Positions 36,700 through 48,645 are shown, numbered from the stretch's first letter. The stretch is 64,000 bases of DNA from Callaeas wilsoni (GCA_013398955.1 VWPU01008508.1:1-64000), one strand, 5' to 3'. The notes: a model not told the origin generated them from the sequence alone. A program made the numbers and translations.

Positions 36700-37748
36700 A
36701 TGGTGGACTATTCAGTGGACAAGCAATAGGCTGGATTGACATAGCCAGAGAGTTGTGATCAATGGTTCTGGTCCAGGTGGAAGCCGGTGACGAGCGGTGT
36801 CTCTCAGGGCTCTCTCCTGTGATCTTTATGTGTTTCCTAGATGTTTATTATCTTCATCAATGATATGAACAGTGTAATCAAGTGCACCCTCAGCAAATTT
36901 GCCAATGACACCAAGCTGAGTGGTGTTCACAGAAGAGATACCATCCAGGGGGACCTGGACAAGTTTGAAAAGTGGGCCCAGAAGAACCTCATGAGGTTCA
37001 ACAAGTCCAGGTGCAAGGTAGTGCACCTGTCTTGGGGCAAAATGGGAGAAGAACTCATTGAAAGCAGCCCTGCAGAGGACAGCTTGGGGGTTCTGGTGGA
37101 TGAAAAGCTGGAAATGACCTGACAACCAACACTCGGAGCCCAGAAAGCAACCACATAAAAAGTAGTGTGACCAGCAAGTCAAGGGAGGTGATTCTGCCCC
37201 TCTACTCTGCCTTCATGAGGCCCTGATCGAAGTGCAGCGTTCAGCTCTGGGGGTCCCAGCACAAAAAAAGACATGGACCTGTTAGATCAGGTCCAGTGGA
37301 GCAACACAAAGGTGATCAGAGGGGTGGAGCATCTCTCCTAAAATGACATGCTGAGGGAGCTGGGGTTGATCAGCCTGGAGCAGAGAAGGCTCCAAGGAGA
37401 CCCTGGAGCACCTTCCAGTTCCTAAAAGGCTGCCTGTGAGAAAGCTGAAGAGCAGCTTTATACGAGGGCATGTAGTGATAGAACAAGAGGGGAACAGCGT
37501 CAGACTGACAAAGGGCAGGTTTAGATCAGATATTAGGAATAAATTCTTTACTGTGAGAGTGGTGAGGCACTGGTACAAGTTTGCCAGAGAAACTATGAAT
37601 GCTCCATCCCTGGAAGTGTTTAAGACCAGGTTGGATGGAACTCTGAGCAACCTGGTTCAGTGAGTGGTATCCCTGCACATGGCAGGGAGGTTGAAATAAC
37701 ATGATTTTTAAGGTCCCTTTAACCCAAACTGTTCTATGATCTATGATT
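36700..37748 (+). mobile_element. CR1 LINE, long 3' copy with part of the reverse transcriptase
   Basis: About 1.05 kb of CR1 in plus orientation. The translation from 36841 gives a reverse-transcriptase segment: [20 protein letters not shown], then [20 protein letters not shown] and [11 protein letters not shown]. The catalytic FADD-type motif reads FAND, so a key aspartate is lost. Frameshifts and stops (for example at 37120) follow. The remainder holds the C-terminal and 3' UTR blocks ('gagggagctggggttgatcagcctgg', 'ggcatgtagtgatag', 'gaggcactggtacaag'), ending TGTTCTATGATCTATGATTA. It is non-functional. Confidence 0.96.
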
Positions 37749-39075
37749 AGTGCTATCAAAATTTCAAGCAAGAACTGAAAAACAAAGGTGTTAATAAGTC
37801 CCCTTTCCTACACACTATAGAAGGCACCCATTTCTGGCATTACCATATTTTTCTTATACTTAGGACTATAATAAAGGCAAGTTATGCGGCATAGAGAATT
37901 TTCAATTGCTCCCCACAAAGTGTTGGTTTTGAGCAGCGACAAGGTATGATTGCCTCTTACTCAGGTAAAATGCAAACCGGCACTGACTAATGGGCAAGCC
38001 AGAAATCCTCGTAGTTTTCCCTACCTTCCTACACAGCCCTTGAGTTCTTCAGCCTGTAGTTCAATGCATTTACTCTGTCTTTAGGTCTCAGTCACATAAA
38101 GATGGTGCCAGTCTGGAACTTCACACTGCATTTACGGAGAATTTAGGTAAAACTTCTGTTAAAAATCCAGTGCTGCCTTAATGCCTCAATGCTAAGTTTA
38201 CAGATCCCTGAGAAAATTCAGGGAACAAAAAGTTTAGTCTTCTGAAAAATTTGGATCTAGAATAAATCCTCTCAGGATTTGTTTTACAAATCTTAGAGAA
38301 ACGGAATATTATTCCAAAACATTGTATTTTGGATTAGTAGATAATATGTATTTTTTTTATTCCGCAAATGGAATAATATTTACACAGTAATACATTTTGG
38401 TGAGTACAATAGGGCCTGGAGATAATCAAATATGGTTTGTAGGGAAGGATAAGAATTTGTTTTAATACTGAAGGAGATATGCCTAAAAGCTTTCCTATTT
38501 TTTTCTGAATGCAGCTGTTGATTTGGTTACATCTGTAAGTAGATATAACCTCCACTTACAAATCTTTTTTTTTTTGTCTAATGCTGAGACTATTAAAAGC
38601 TTATCAAGCTCATTGAAATGAGCAAAGTAACCAGAAAGATAAATGGGTCTCACTTCACATTTCTTGTTCCATAAGTTCAGGCTGATGCCTTTCATGCCTG
38701 CTTTAACCATCAAGATTGGCACAATGAGGCTCACAGCACTCTCTGGTTGTGTGGGTGGCCTCTGAGCTACACTAAGCCAAAATTTTTATAAGCAATGAAT
38801 TCAGCAGTGGAAAGCAGCTGAGGAAAGCACTAGTACCAAGGGGGTTATATATATTTTTCCCACATTTAAATGGCAAATTGACTCAGTTAGGGATTCTAGG
38901 ATATTTCTCATGTAGCCACAAAGGATGACAGCCAAGAATACTGCATGAACAAGTAAAATAAAATATCCTCCAAGAGATGCATATGATTAACACATAACTG
39001 CACTTTGACTACACCTATACAATTTTCGTTTTCGCTTTGGACAGTTTTAAGGTATTCTGTTTTATACACAAGAAT
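37749..39075. other. AT-rich spacer between two CR1 copies
   Basis: Unique sequence. The minus-strand frames 38334-38555 and 38495-38734 lack recognisable features. An A/T run lies near 38562-38575. Confidence 0.5.
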
Positions 39076-39980
39076 ATCACAGAATCATAGGATAATTCAG
39101 GGTCAAAATGTCCTCAGGAAGTCTCTAGTCCAGCTTTCTGCTCACAACAGGATTAACTATGAAATCCAACTAGATTGCTCAGAACATAATCCAGTCATAT
39201 TTTGAAAACCTCCAGGGGTGGAAACTACACAACTGCTCAGAGTAACTTGCTCCATTGCTGGACTGTCATCATGGACAAAATGTTTCTCCTTATGTCCTAT
39301 GAAGCCCTCCTATGACAATTTGTGCTTGCTGCCAAGGACCAAAGGGTCTAACTCCATCTTCCTAATAATCTTGTAGGTGCTGCAGAGCTGCTGTTTGCTC
39401 CTACCTAGAACTGTCTCTTCTCCAGGATAAATGTGTCTAAGTCCCTCAGCTTCTTCTCACAGGGCAAGTACTGCAATATCTGACCATTCTGTACTAAATT
39501 TTATCTTTTCTAGCAATGTTTTTCCTGTACTATGGGACTTCAATTGGATGTGGTATTGTAGGTATAGTCTCAAAACAGTGACCATGCTTCTGTTATCACA
39601 GCCCAGAATGCTGTTGGCCCACAGCTGGCTCAGCTCAGTATCTGCCCAGCAGGACCCCAGGCCCTCTTCAGCAGAGCTGCTCCCCAGGCAGACAGGCCCC
39701 ATTCAGTATTGTTGCCAGCAGCTCTTCCTTCCCAGGTGCAGCACTCGGCATTTTTCGCTGCTGAATTTCCATTTCCGTTGTCCCACTGCTCCAGCCTCTC
39801 CAGGGCTGTGTGGCAGCCCGGCCCTCGAGGTACCATCTGTGTTCCCCAGACTGTGTCCTCTGCCAGTCTGATCAGAGTGCGCTCCAGTGCCCGCTGCCCG
39901 CTCCATCGCTAGGTCACCGACGACAATGCACAGGACAAGTCCCAGGATGGACCCCCGAGCAATTCCAGTGCTTAGCCACC
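39076..39980 (-). mobile_element. CR1 LINE, long 3' copy with part of the reverse transcriptase
   Basis: Minus-strand CR1 of about 900 bp. The left edge is the complemented tail (ATCACAGAATCATAGG). Then come 'cctccaggggtggaaactac', 'tggacaaaatgtttctcctta', the 'gaatgctgttggcc' block, 'ggaccccaggccctcttcagcag' and the distal reverse-transcriptase region ('caggtgcagcactcggca', 'gaccccc'). It has many indels. The plus frame 39431-39871 and the minus frames 39457-39996 are by-products of this GC-richer element. Confidence 0.92.
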
Positions 39981-42138
39981 TCTGAGTGTGACCCATGTGC
40001 TACCCTGAGATACACAAGAAACTTTGTATTTTACTTTTATAAAAAGTGGAACAAAATTGAAGAGAAAGTCTCTTTCAAGACCACAGCCAGACTAGCCTCT
40101 GGAGGACTTTGTAAAACTGAGAAAGGTCTTTCTGCTTTCTCCATTGCTGTCTAGTTCTGCTCAGTAAGCAGTTTGTAAAAACATGTGAAGTAAAAAAACC
40201 CCAACTCAACCAACCAACCAACCAAAAAACCTCAAAGAAATCTAGAAATACATTTTGCTTTTATAGCCCCCCTACCCCCTCCAAAAAAACCCCCCAAAAC
40301 TAGTTATGGTAGAGCCTTAACTACTAAAAAAAATAAAAGTCTGAAAGAAAGTAATGTTGTCCTCAACTTTATGTGACTGCAACTCAAGTTTTGTGTTGAA
40401 AGGAAGTAATATCTATTGGACAGGACGAGAGTTTGCACAAAATTATTGGCTCTCACATGACTTTAGATTGACTGGAACTCATTTTATAAGTTTAGTAACT
40501 TGCCAAAGTCCCCAACTTAATAATTTATCTGTGTTGATGGTTAAATATTCCTCTGCCTGTAGAGCAATTTTAACCTCACATTACATTTTCAAAAGTCTCA
40601 TATTCCTCTGGCAAGACTGGGCACTTCTTTGTCGAAATATGTTTCTACTCTAATTTCAAGTTTCTTTCCATGTCATTTACTCCCTTCCCACTCCGTTTAA
40701 TGAATAGAAGTATTTAAAAAACACAGCACAGATTCCCTTTATTCTGTTTCTTTTTAGTAGGGAAAGTAATTTTTGAATAAGTGTGAAGAAATGTAACTCA
40801 ACAACTTGGAAAAAACTAGCCAGCAACTTTCAAAAATATCCATAATTTTATCCATTTGAATAAAATATATCCAACTATATGTAAGACAGAATAATACATA
40901 GTGAAAGAGATGAGTGATCAAGGCTTAGAGTAATCGAGGGCAGGCAGAGTGGAAAAAGCTTTTGATAAGGGAAAAATATAAAAAATATAATGTCAAAATG
41001 AAAGGCTATTTGGCATCAGTATAAAACCCTTGCTAGCAAACAGCTCACCTCTGTCAGTCTGCCCACACTGAAAAAATGAAAGCAAAGGGGCAATACATGG
41101 TAAATGCTTTTGCGAGATAGCAAGTATGCTTGATTATGAAAGTGAATATTTAAAAACTGCTTCAGAATATCAAAGAAAGGGAGTTTTAATTTAGAGATGC
41201 AAAAAATCTGTCTAAGTTGTAAGATTCAAGATCTGTGAGGGAATGCATCTTAACTAAATGGATGAATTTCCAGAAAGGCACTAAGGTATCTATTTGTCAT
41301 TTAAATGTCAGTTTTGTACTCTCCCTCAAGTGCAGCAAAGAAAATATTTATTTGGTTTTACTCTTCAAGATTGATGACTTAAATGTACATAATTCCATAC
41401 CTTGATAAACATAATTTCTAGACATAAATCATCCCAATATCTTTTTCTACTGAGAGTCTTCCTGAATTTCCAATGTAATTTAAATTTCTGTTTATTATTT
41501 TGGTGCAAAAACTAGGAAATATGTGCTGTTACGGTGCAGGCAGGTGCTTAAGCCACTGGTTAGTCTCTGGTCTAAGGTTAAGCTAACAGAACGGGACATA
41601 AGGTACAATGAGGAGTAACACGAGAAATTGCCAGACATGATAGATAAGCATGCAAGAAACTGACAGAAATTACAAATAGTGCTGTGAGTGATTCCTGAAT
41701 TTCAAAAGTGGTTACGGGGAAGTTCTATGAGAAGCAGTTGTACTTCCCAAGTGGTTGAAGAGGAGTACTGGGGACCTGCAGGGTAGTAGACACCTGTGGG
41801 GCTAATACTACTTAGCCAAAAAAGTAGTGCTTTTTATATATATAAATAAGATTATTTTTTGATAATATAAAAAGTATTGAATTTTGGTACAGATGTAGCA
41901 AAATTAGGAACAATGGAAAAAATACTTAGAGGTCATTTTGTTTGTTTGTGAAGGGCCTGCTGTGGGGAAAGGGAGGTACAAGTGTGCTGGAAAGGAGGAT
42001 GAAAAGAATGGGAAAAGGCATGATAATGCAATGGGATGGGTTGCTTCCCTGCCCAGAAGGAAACTGCGGGCATGGCAAAAACAAGCACATTGGCATCACT
42101 GTGGCAGTGCTTGTCCCAGACCTTGTGATGTTGGCATC
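39981..42138. other. Non-coding stretch
   Basis: Includes an A/C-rich simple tract at about 40186-40310 with a (CCAA)n core, and AT-rich unique DNA. The 41521-41830 part is somewhat repeat-like in phrasing but I cannot assign it. No gene is recognised. Confidence 0.45.
40186..40310. repeat. A/C-rich low-complexity tract with (CCAA)n
   Basis: A runs alternate with CC/CCC blocks. A clean CCAA tetranucleotide run lies at about 40208-40224. Confidence 0.7.
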
Positions 42139-42760
42139 TGTTGCAGTTTGAGATAAAACTGACAGTGTAGGAATTCGATGAGTCCAGGTACCAAAGTACA
42201 TTTAGTCATGGATATCTTTAATGTCGATGAGGGACTCAACGCCCAGGTCCCATAGTGAGGAGGTGCCCACTTGAGGAGGGAAGAGAGCCCATCCCTGACA
42301 TGTGGCAGGGGAACAGGGCAGCCCAGGGAAGTGCTGGTAGAGTCAGCACAGGTTTCTCAGCTCCTGACATCCTCTGCCATGAACCCTTGGACATTCACAT
42401 TCACTCCCTGTGGGCTCTCTGCTGGATCTCCACAGCAAGCCCAGACCCCACCACTTACGGAATTGGGCAGAGAACACCCATTACCCAGGTTCTGATTGGT
42501 TGAAATTCCCTTGGCACCTGGTGGCTGCAATAGGGCATTCCCAGACTATTCTCTAGAAGATTGTCTGCTCTGCGGCACCTGCACTGCTACTGAGGGCTTA
42601 GTTATGGGTGGGGCATTGGAGTGAAACACTGCGAAACCCATCCTAGTGCTGTGCCCAACTGGCACAGCACCTCCCCATCTGCCTTCAAATGCGCCTTGTC
42701 CCTGCAGCTGACCTGGAAGCTGTTGCCATGTGTGATTTTTAGAACATGTGTCCCACAAAG
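42139..42760 (-). mobile_element. Possible LTR, family not recognised
   Basis: A roughly 600-bp block, more GC-rich than its flanks, begins TGTTGCAGTTTGAGATAAAA. This is an LTR-style end that would be the 3' terminus of a minus-strand LTR. A reversed polyadenylation-like TTTAATG lies near 42212, as in other minus-strand avian LTRs. CCAAT-like sequences (CTGATTGG at 42491-42498 on the complement) are present. Neither the right edge nor a target duplication could be fixed. Confidence 0.33.
42513..42525 (-). promoter_or_regulatory. CTCF-like motif, minus orientation
   Basis: GGCACCTGGTGGC resembles the reverse complement of the CTCF core (consensus style GCCCCCTGGTGGC), with about two mismatches. 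It lies inside the possible LTR. This is a motif match only. Confidence 0.25.
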
Positions 42761-44761
42761 TTTTAAAGTGGGGACACTATTACAGGATTACAGGCATTCC
42801 CTAATTTTTCAAGATTAGCTAATCAACCATTTAGCTAGTAGGAACCTTTTACTTAAGAATATATGTCCAATAAATTGCAAGTTCAGTTCATTAATTTTTC
42901 AAATGCATTTTGAAGACCAGTAACTGCACACTCTGGTGGGGGCCCATGCAACTCCTGGAGAGCACTCTCTTTGGCCTCTCCCTCGACCTGCCACCCTCTG
43001 AAGACAGGAATGTTCACAAAAGATTAGTTATTCCTGGACAGACAACTATTTTAAAATGTCCATGAGATATCCCAAGACACCATGTGTGGTTTGAGAGAGA
43101 ATGACCTTGTTTTCCCAGCTCGCTTGGCTTTGGGTGTCCCAGGCAATGGTGTGTGATGGCAGCTGTGTAAGGCTTGAAGGGCTGGCTCAGCTACACCACC
43201 TTTTCCTTCCTGTGACATACAGGTCAGCTCAGCACAGTGATGCCAATGCAGGGAGAGAGATAACTGCCACCTTTCCCCTGATAAATGTGCTCCCGAACAC
43301 CATCTATTAGGATTCTCTAGGAGAATTTTGCAGTGCCTACATGACAGGGTGACATCCTGATTAGTTTGTTGTAATTGTATTTTGGGCAGAGTTTTCTTAA
43401 TACTGCCTCCTTAGCTTGAATTCACACCTTCTGCTTCCTCCTCTGATGATGGAGTAGAGAGATTTATCCTTATTATAATTTTCTCAACTGGTTCTACTAA
43501 TAATGAAAAGAGATATCATCCTCTTCATTCTACTTTTGTGCTATCTATTTTGATAACTGTCCAATTTTTTTTCTTACAGTGTTTGGAATATCATTTAAAT
43601 CCCTCTCTCCTGCAATCACACAATGATGTAATAACCTTACCTTATCTTTAAAAATATTAAGATAAAGCAGATTTCCCATTCCCTTGTGACTGTAAGAGGA
43701 ATATTGAAGAGCTTAATATATACTGAATTGTTGTATGACAAAAAGGAGCATTTTGTTTAAAATGAGCTTAACACACGATATTTCAAGGGTTGGGTCCTGA
43801 TTTCCAAAAGCTCAGTGTTGCCAATACTCTAAACATCTGATCAATCATGCAGGCTAAAAATATGAAACATTTTTAGAAAGGATTATGAGCTTTTAATTCC
43901 TGGGACGAATAATATTTGATTGGTATTTCAGTTCAGGTCATTAGCTGCAGAAGCAGGTGCAAGTCATCAAAAAGCTCAGGTCATGCCTGTAGGTTAGTCT
44001 TACAGCTTTTTCTGTGTGTGTGTGTGTCTTCAAAGGAGATAGTGTGATAGCAGCAATCAATGAATATAAATGTTCCCCAGCCGAACTGTCAGGATCAGGA
44101 TGTCGCAGTTTCAGGTATGTGATCTGTTCCTTCACAAGAGGTATGAGAGCTCGTGTAATAGACAGCAAGTGCAGCATTTTGACAAGATGTGAGACATGCC
44201 TACCTTCTGTATCTGAACTATAGATGTGTGCCTCGTAAATAATGTGTGTGATAAACAACAAATAGCTTAAAATCTTGTTTCCAGTCAGAGCTAGCTCAGA
44301 TCCATCTAGCAGTGTTGAAAGGCAAAACAAAACAACACAACAAAACCCAAACAGAGGAGACATTGTAGTTTTGATTCTGTTCTCATAAAAAATATGGCAA
44401 GAAGGGTAGAAAAAGATACAACAGATATCCCTAGAGAATGAAGAAAGAACACAGATTTCCTTAGGCAAACTGTCTATTTTAAAAAGTCCACAGTAGTGTA
44501 AAGAGAGACTCTTTTTAGTTTTCTTTTTTAAGAATAACCAATTTTTACAGCAGCTTATAATGCTGTTATAATACAGTTTTTAATACAGTTCATAATGCTG
44601 GCATTATTATCTAATTCTTCAGAGTGCTTCATGACATCATAGAAGGTGATCAGGGTTACAGAGATATTGCATAAATTTTAACAAAGTGTTTAGCTGTGTA
44701 TCAGTTTGCTAAATAAGTTGTCAAAATAAAAACCCTTAATTAACTGACCTAATTATCAGGA
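42761..44761. other. Non-coding stretch with overlapping open frames at 44.0-44.5 kb
   Basis: No transposon is recognised. It holds the longest open frame outside repeats (43941-44468, minus, 175 codons). On the opposite strand is a splice-bounded open segment (44036-44114), preceded by a short TG microsatellite at 44013-44027. Neither shows a recognisable domain. Confidence 0.4.
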
Positions 44762-45100
44762 AATCACAGAATGACTTGAATTGGAAGAGACCTGAAAAAT
44801 AACCTAGTTCCAATTGCTTGCTATGGGCAGAGAACCTCCCACTAGACCAGGTTGCTGAAAGCCCCATCCAGCCTGGCCTTGAACACTTCCAGGGATGGGT
44901 TATTCACAGCTTATCTGGACAACCTGTTCCAGTGCCTCACCACTCTCACAGCAAAGAACTTCTTCCTAATGTCTAGTCTTAACCTACCTTTTTTTCAGTT
45001 TAAAGCCATTTCCCTTTGTCTAATCACTGCATATCCTTGTAAAAACTCTCTCTGGCTTTCTTGCCGGCCCCTTTTAGGTACTGGAAGGTGCTCTAAGGTC
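44762..45100 (-). mobile_element. CR1 LINE, 3' end fragment
   Basis: Minus-strand CR1 3' region. AATCACAGAATGACTTG is followed by 'actagaccaggttgctgaaagccccatcc', 'cttgaacacttccagggatggg', 'ctgttccagtgcctcaccactctcacag' and 'ttaggtactggaaggtgctc'. It is about 340 bp and comparatively well preserved. Confidence 0.95.
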
Positions 45101-45595
45101 TAAATGACCTAATACGCCATACATTCTGGTACAGAACACATCTGGTAGACAATGTAGCTAACTACAGACTAATTCCCAGCAGCCACCATTCTTACCGAAA
45201 ATACATATGCCAAAGGCATTTCTTTAATTTTTGTGAGAACACTGATAAAACAATACATGACACTGTTATTGCAGTCTGAAGTAAATAGGCTTTTCCCCAC
45301 ATTTGCCAGTTTTAATTTTGCATTATTTACCATTTTCATTTCAATTACACATAACATTTACATGAAGAGCTATCTGCTTAGTATGGCAAACTAATTTTAA
45401 AAGGATTGTAAAAATGTGGTTTGAACAGAGGAACGGTTTTCTTAGAATCTTACAGTAATTATTAGAAGGCAGAAGCTCTGCCTTTTCAACTCATTCCTAT
45501 ACTGCTATTTGTTTCCATTAAATCTTCCAGGCCCACTGGAGTAAACAGCCTCAGAGCATGACTCCTTCCCTGCTTCTGCCATTGTGTTGAACAGG
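45101..45595. other. Unique spacer
   Basis: AT-rich unique sequence between a CR1 and an LTR fragment. Nothing is recognised. Confidence 0.5.
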
Positions 45596-45715
45596 TGTGC
45601 TGGTTTTAGCTGTGTAGAGTTAATTTTCATCATGAACCATGACAACAAGTCTATCACCAAGCTCATGGTACACAGCACCTTGCAGTGCTAGTCCCTGGAA
45701 TGACATCTACTTCGA
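45596..45715 (+). mobile_element. ERVL-type LTR, 5' terminal fragment
   Basis: It starts TGTGCTGGTTTTAGCTGTGT and continues AGAGTTAATTTTCATCAT, matching the plus-strand start of a common avian ERVL LTR (style: tgtcctggtttcagctggga tagagttaattttc). This is the same family whose opposite end appears on minus at 27669. Similarity fades after roughly 45-100 bp, so the right edge is uncertain. Confidence 0.55.
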
Positions 45716-48096
45716 CAGCTAAAAGGAGGAAATCAGCTTTTTTGGCTTACTTGAAGAAGTAATGCTACATCATTAGCTTTTCCATTCCATGTGCCATTGG
45801 AAAATGCTTTTGCTTTTGCCAATGGTTATTTAGCTGTTAGTTAAAACATTTTCTTTTAACAAAAAGTGCTGAACTCTGATTATTCAATACTATTAATAAT
45901 TTTTGTTCTCCTTTGTCTCTCTGTATAAATAGACTTAAAATAGCTAACAATACCTGTGTAACATCATGTATTCCCTCGACATCTGTTACACAATGGAACT
46001 TGATAAAAATGCATACTACTGTTCCCAGTAGCCCTTCCCTCCACAAATACTGAATTCAAAATTTTCATTTAAAATTTCCACTGAGAACCTAAATTTCTTT
46101 CATAATCTTTAACAATCTCCAAGTTTCTTCAGTTACTTATAGGGAGATATACTGTCATTGACAGTGAACATTTTGTTCATTTCATGGCTAAAGTGGCACA
46201 GAGTGTCTGGTTGGGCTACTAACTTTTTCCAGGATTGCTTTATAGCCTGCATTCTTTCAAATAAGTGATCTTCTGGCCATAAGCAATAACACTGGGGAGG
46301 TGTTATTAATCAAGATGTTTTGTTATTAAACAAGATGTTTTGATCAGAGTTTATACCTGCTCAGTGACACTGTTGTCAGTTTTATGGCTTTAGTGTTTTG
46401 CAGCCTGAGCAAACTCAGAATTTCACAGGTATCTGCAGGCCAAGGTTAGAGTCGCTGCTCTTCCAGGACAAGGAAGACTAGCTTTTGCATCAATTTGCAA
46501 CTAGACAACTTTTCCACTTTTGGAAAGATCAGTCACACTGTATAGAGATTTTCGTATCGAAAAGGAAATTTTTGTGATCACTCACCTCAGTAAATGGATG
46601 TGTAGATTTGGTAAAGGAGTCTTCATTTGGTCAGGAATTTGGCTTATGGAAATTACCCCTTCTCAAACTTTAATTAGTCAATGACTTAATAACTTATTCA
46701 TTCAACTTGGCTTATTAGGTTTCCCCTTAGTGTTCCTCACTCAGAGCTTTGTTTTTCAACTGAGGCTTTGGAAAAAGCCTTAGATTTCTTATCAGAAATA
46801 TACTACTGTATACTACTGTTGAATTCTTTCCTGCTCTCCTTTTGTAGCACTTTCCAAACCCATCAGGAACTGAACATCTGTGACACAAGGCCCTAGCCAG
46901 CAGGGCACAGGATGTTGAGATTTGGGGCAACGGTGACAATAAGAGAGTCTGGAATGGTAGATGTGTTGTGATTCTGTTCTCACCTTGTATCTTCTATTTG
47001 TATCTATTTTGTAGCATGTATCTATTTGCAATACCTGGAGTGTTTCCATCAGAATCTACAAAATAAGTGAGATAACTTTTCACCTATTTTATTATTCCAC
47101 ACAAATGAAAGTTATGTCAAGTTCCACATGGAAAATAAGAGAACATAATTTGAGATAAGAGATAGGTGCCTTGTCCACCCTCCTGCATTGTGGTAGAATG
47201 GACTTGATTCATTTTAGAATGCAGCTGTCAGATGTCTTTACTAGATTGCACTTGTGTTTTAAAACAAGTTTAGAAATTTGTTTTGCTGCCTGAAGCACTA
47301 ATAATTTTCCACCCTCCCAATTCCCCCACTCTCGTGAAAATAGGTAACCTAAATGTAGCTGACTAAAGCTTTGTATCTCTGTTTCTGCTACTAGCACTCA
47401 GTAACAGAAGTACCTAGACCTCGTCATATAGTTCCTTTTCTGTCTTTGTGAATAATTATTTCCCGTCTTTTGTCTCTCTTCTTCCATTCTCAATTGGATC
47501 TTCTAATGTTCCACCACTTGTCTTATTTTCTAGATCATTTTACAGCATCTCAATTACAGTTCAGTTGCACATACACAGATCTTAGGTTTATAACCCTGAG
47601 GGAGAGAATTTGAAATATGCTTTTGCTTCTATAGAAAAGGGTAAAAGAATTCAAGTCTTTTAAAATATGAAAGTAAATTTATTGTTTCCGGCCAAAAGCA
47701 TTTTTTTTTAGTAATATAATCTGATTCCACTTTGCTAGTTAATAATCAGAGTGTTATTTGAACTTTGTAAAACTAACTAGGACCATGTGGGAGATATAAC
47801 TTTATTTATTGTCTCTGTGCTACAATAATCAGGCATCAGCAGCTTTGAACTCTAGTCATAGCTACATTCACTTGCCATTTGCCAATTACTGGGATATAAG
47901 TTAAACAACATGATTTTAAATCTACTTTTAGATTTAAAAGGGTCAAGAGTATTAAACAGAATGTGATAGTAAGAGTTAAGAAAAATCATAGCTGCTTAAA
48001 AGCATATATTTTATTGTTCAATACTTTTCAGCGAATTATATTTCCATATTTTTCTTTCATAATATGATAGTAAGAGACTATATATAAATAAGTTTT
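45716..48096. other. AT-rich non-coding stretch
   Basis: Unique sequence with one 20-bp tandem duplication (46301-46340). No gene or transposon is recognised. Confidence 0.5.
46301..46340. repeat. 20-bp tandem duplication
   Basis: TGTTATTAATCAAGATGTTT is followed directly by a copy with one substitution. Confidence 0.88.
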
Positions 48097-48645
48097 TGTT
48101 GTGGTGAATGAACCAACCAGGGGGCCACAGAGCCCAGAAAAAGAGGTTTGGTGGCTGGTACCAAAGAGTAAAACCCCATTCTGTGAAATGGCTTCTGCCT
48201 TTGAATTCCTAGGATTCCTGAGGGGCGGTCCACTCTACAGTTGACAGACACCCCTTGTGTCCCCTAAGGAAAGGTAGCCAGACCTGTCCCGCCTTTCTCC
48301 TCTTCCTATAGGTAGGGACCTATGCCATCCCTGCCCCCTTCCCTGTATCCCTTTAAAAAGCCCCTCAGTCTCTTATCTTGTCCTCTTCGTATCTGGTCCC
48401 TTTCGAGGGAGCTTCCACAATAAATCCTTGGAACACCGGCCGAAGGGCCTCCTCTGCTCATTTGTTTCTGGCCACGCCTGGGCTATCCACAAGCCCCAGG
48501 CACGCTAGGCTCCGTGCCCTCCTCCGCATGGGCTGGGAGGCTGCCAAGCGAGGCACCGAGGTGCCCCGGGGCATTCTACCTTTGTGTGAGACACGCCTAG
48601 ACCAAGCTGCGGCCCCCTCCAGCCCGGCTGGCGTGCCGGTGTATT
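48097..48645 (+). mobile_element. Endogenous retrovirus LTR with promoter and polyadenylation signal
   Basis: A sharply GC-richer block in plus orientation starts TGTTGTGGTGAATGAACC. A pyrimidine-rich U3 leads to a TATA-like CTTTAAAAAG at 48351-48360. The polyadenylation signal AATAAA follows at 48419-48424, giving the usual U3-R-U5 order. GC-rich sequence continues for about 220 bp past AATAAA, longer than a typical U5, so the right part may include 5' leader sequence of the provirus. No target duplication was found. The plus frame 48378-48647 is a by-product. Confidence 0.75.

Noticed and set aside
39431..39996. Open frames of 146 and 97 codons
   Set aside because: They fall inside the minus-strand CR1 copy and do not follow its true reading frame.
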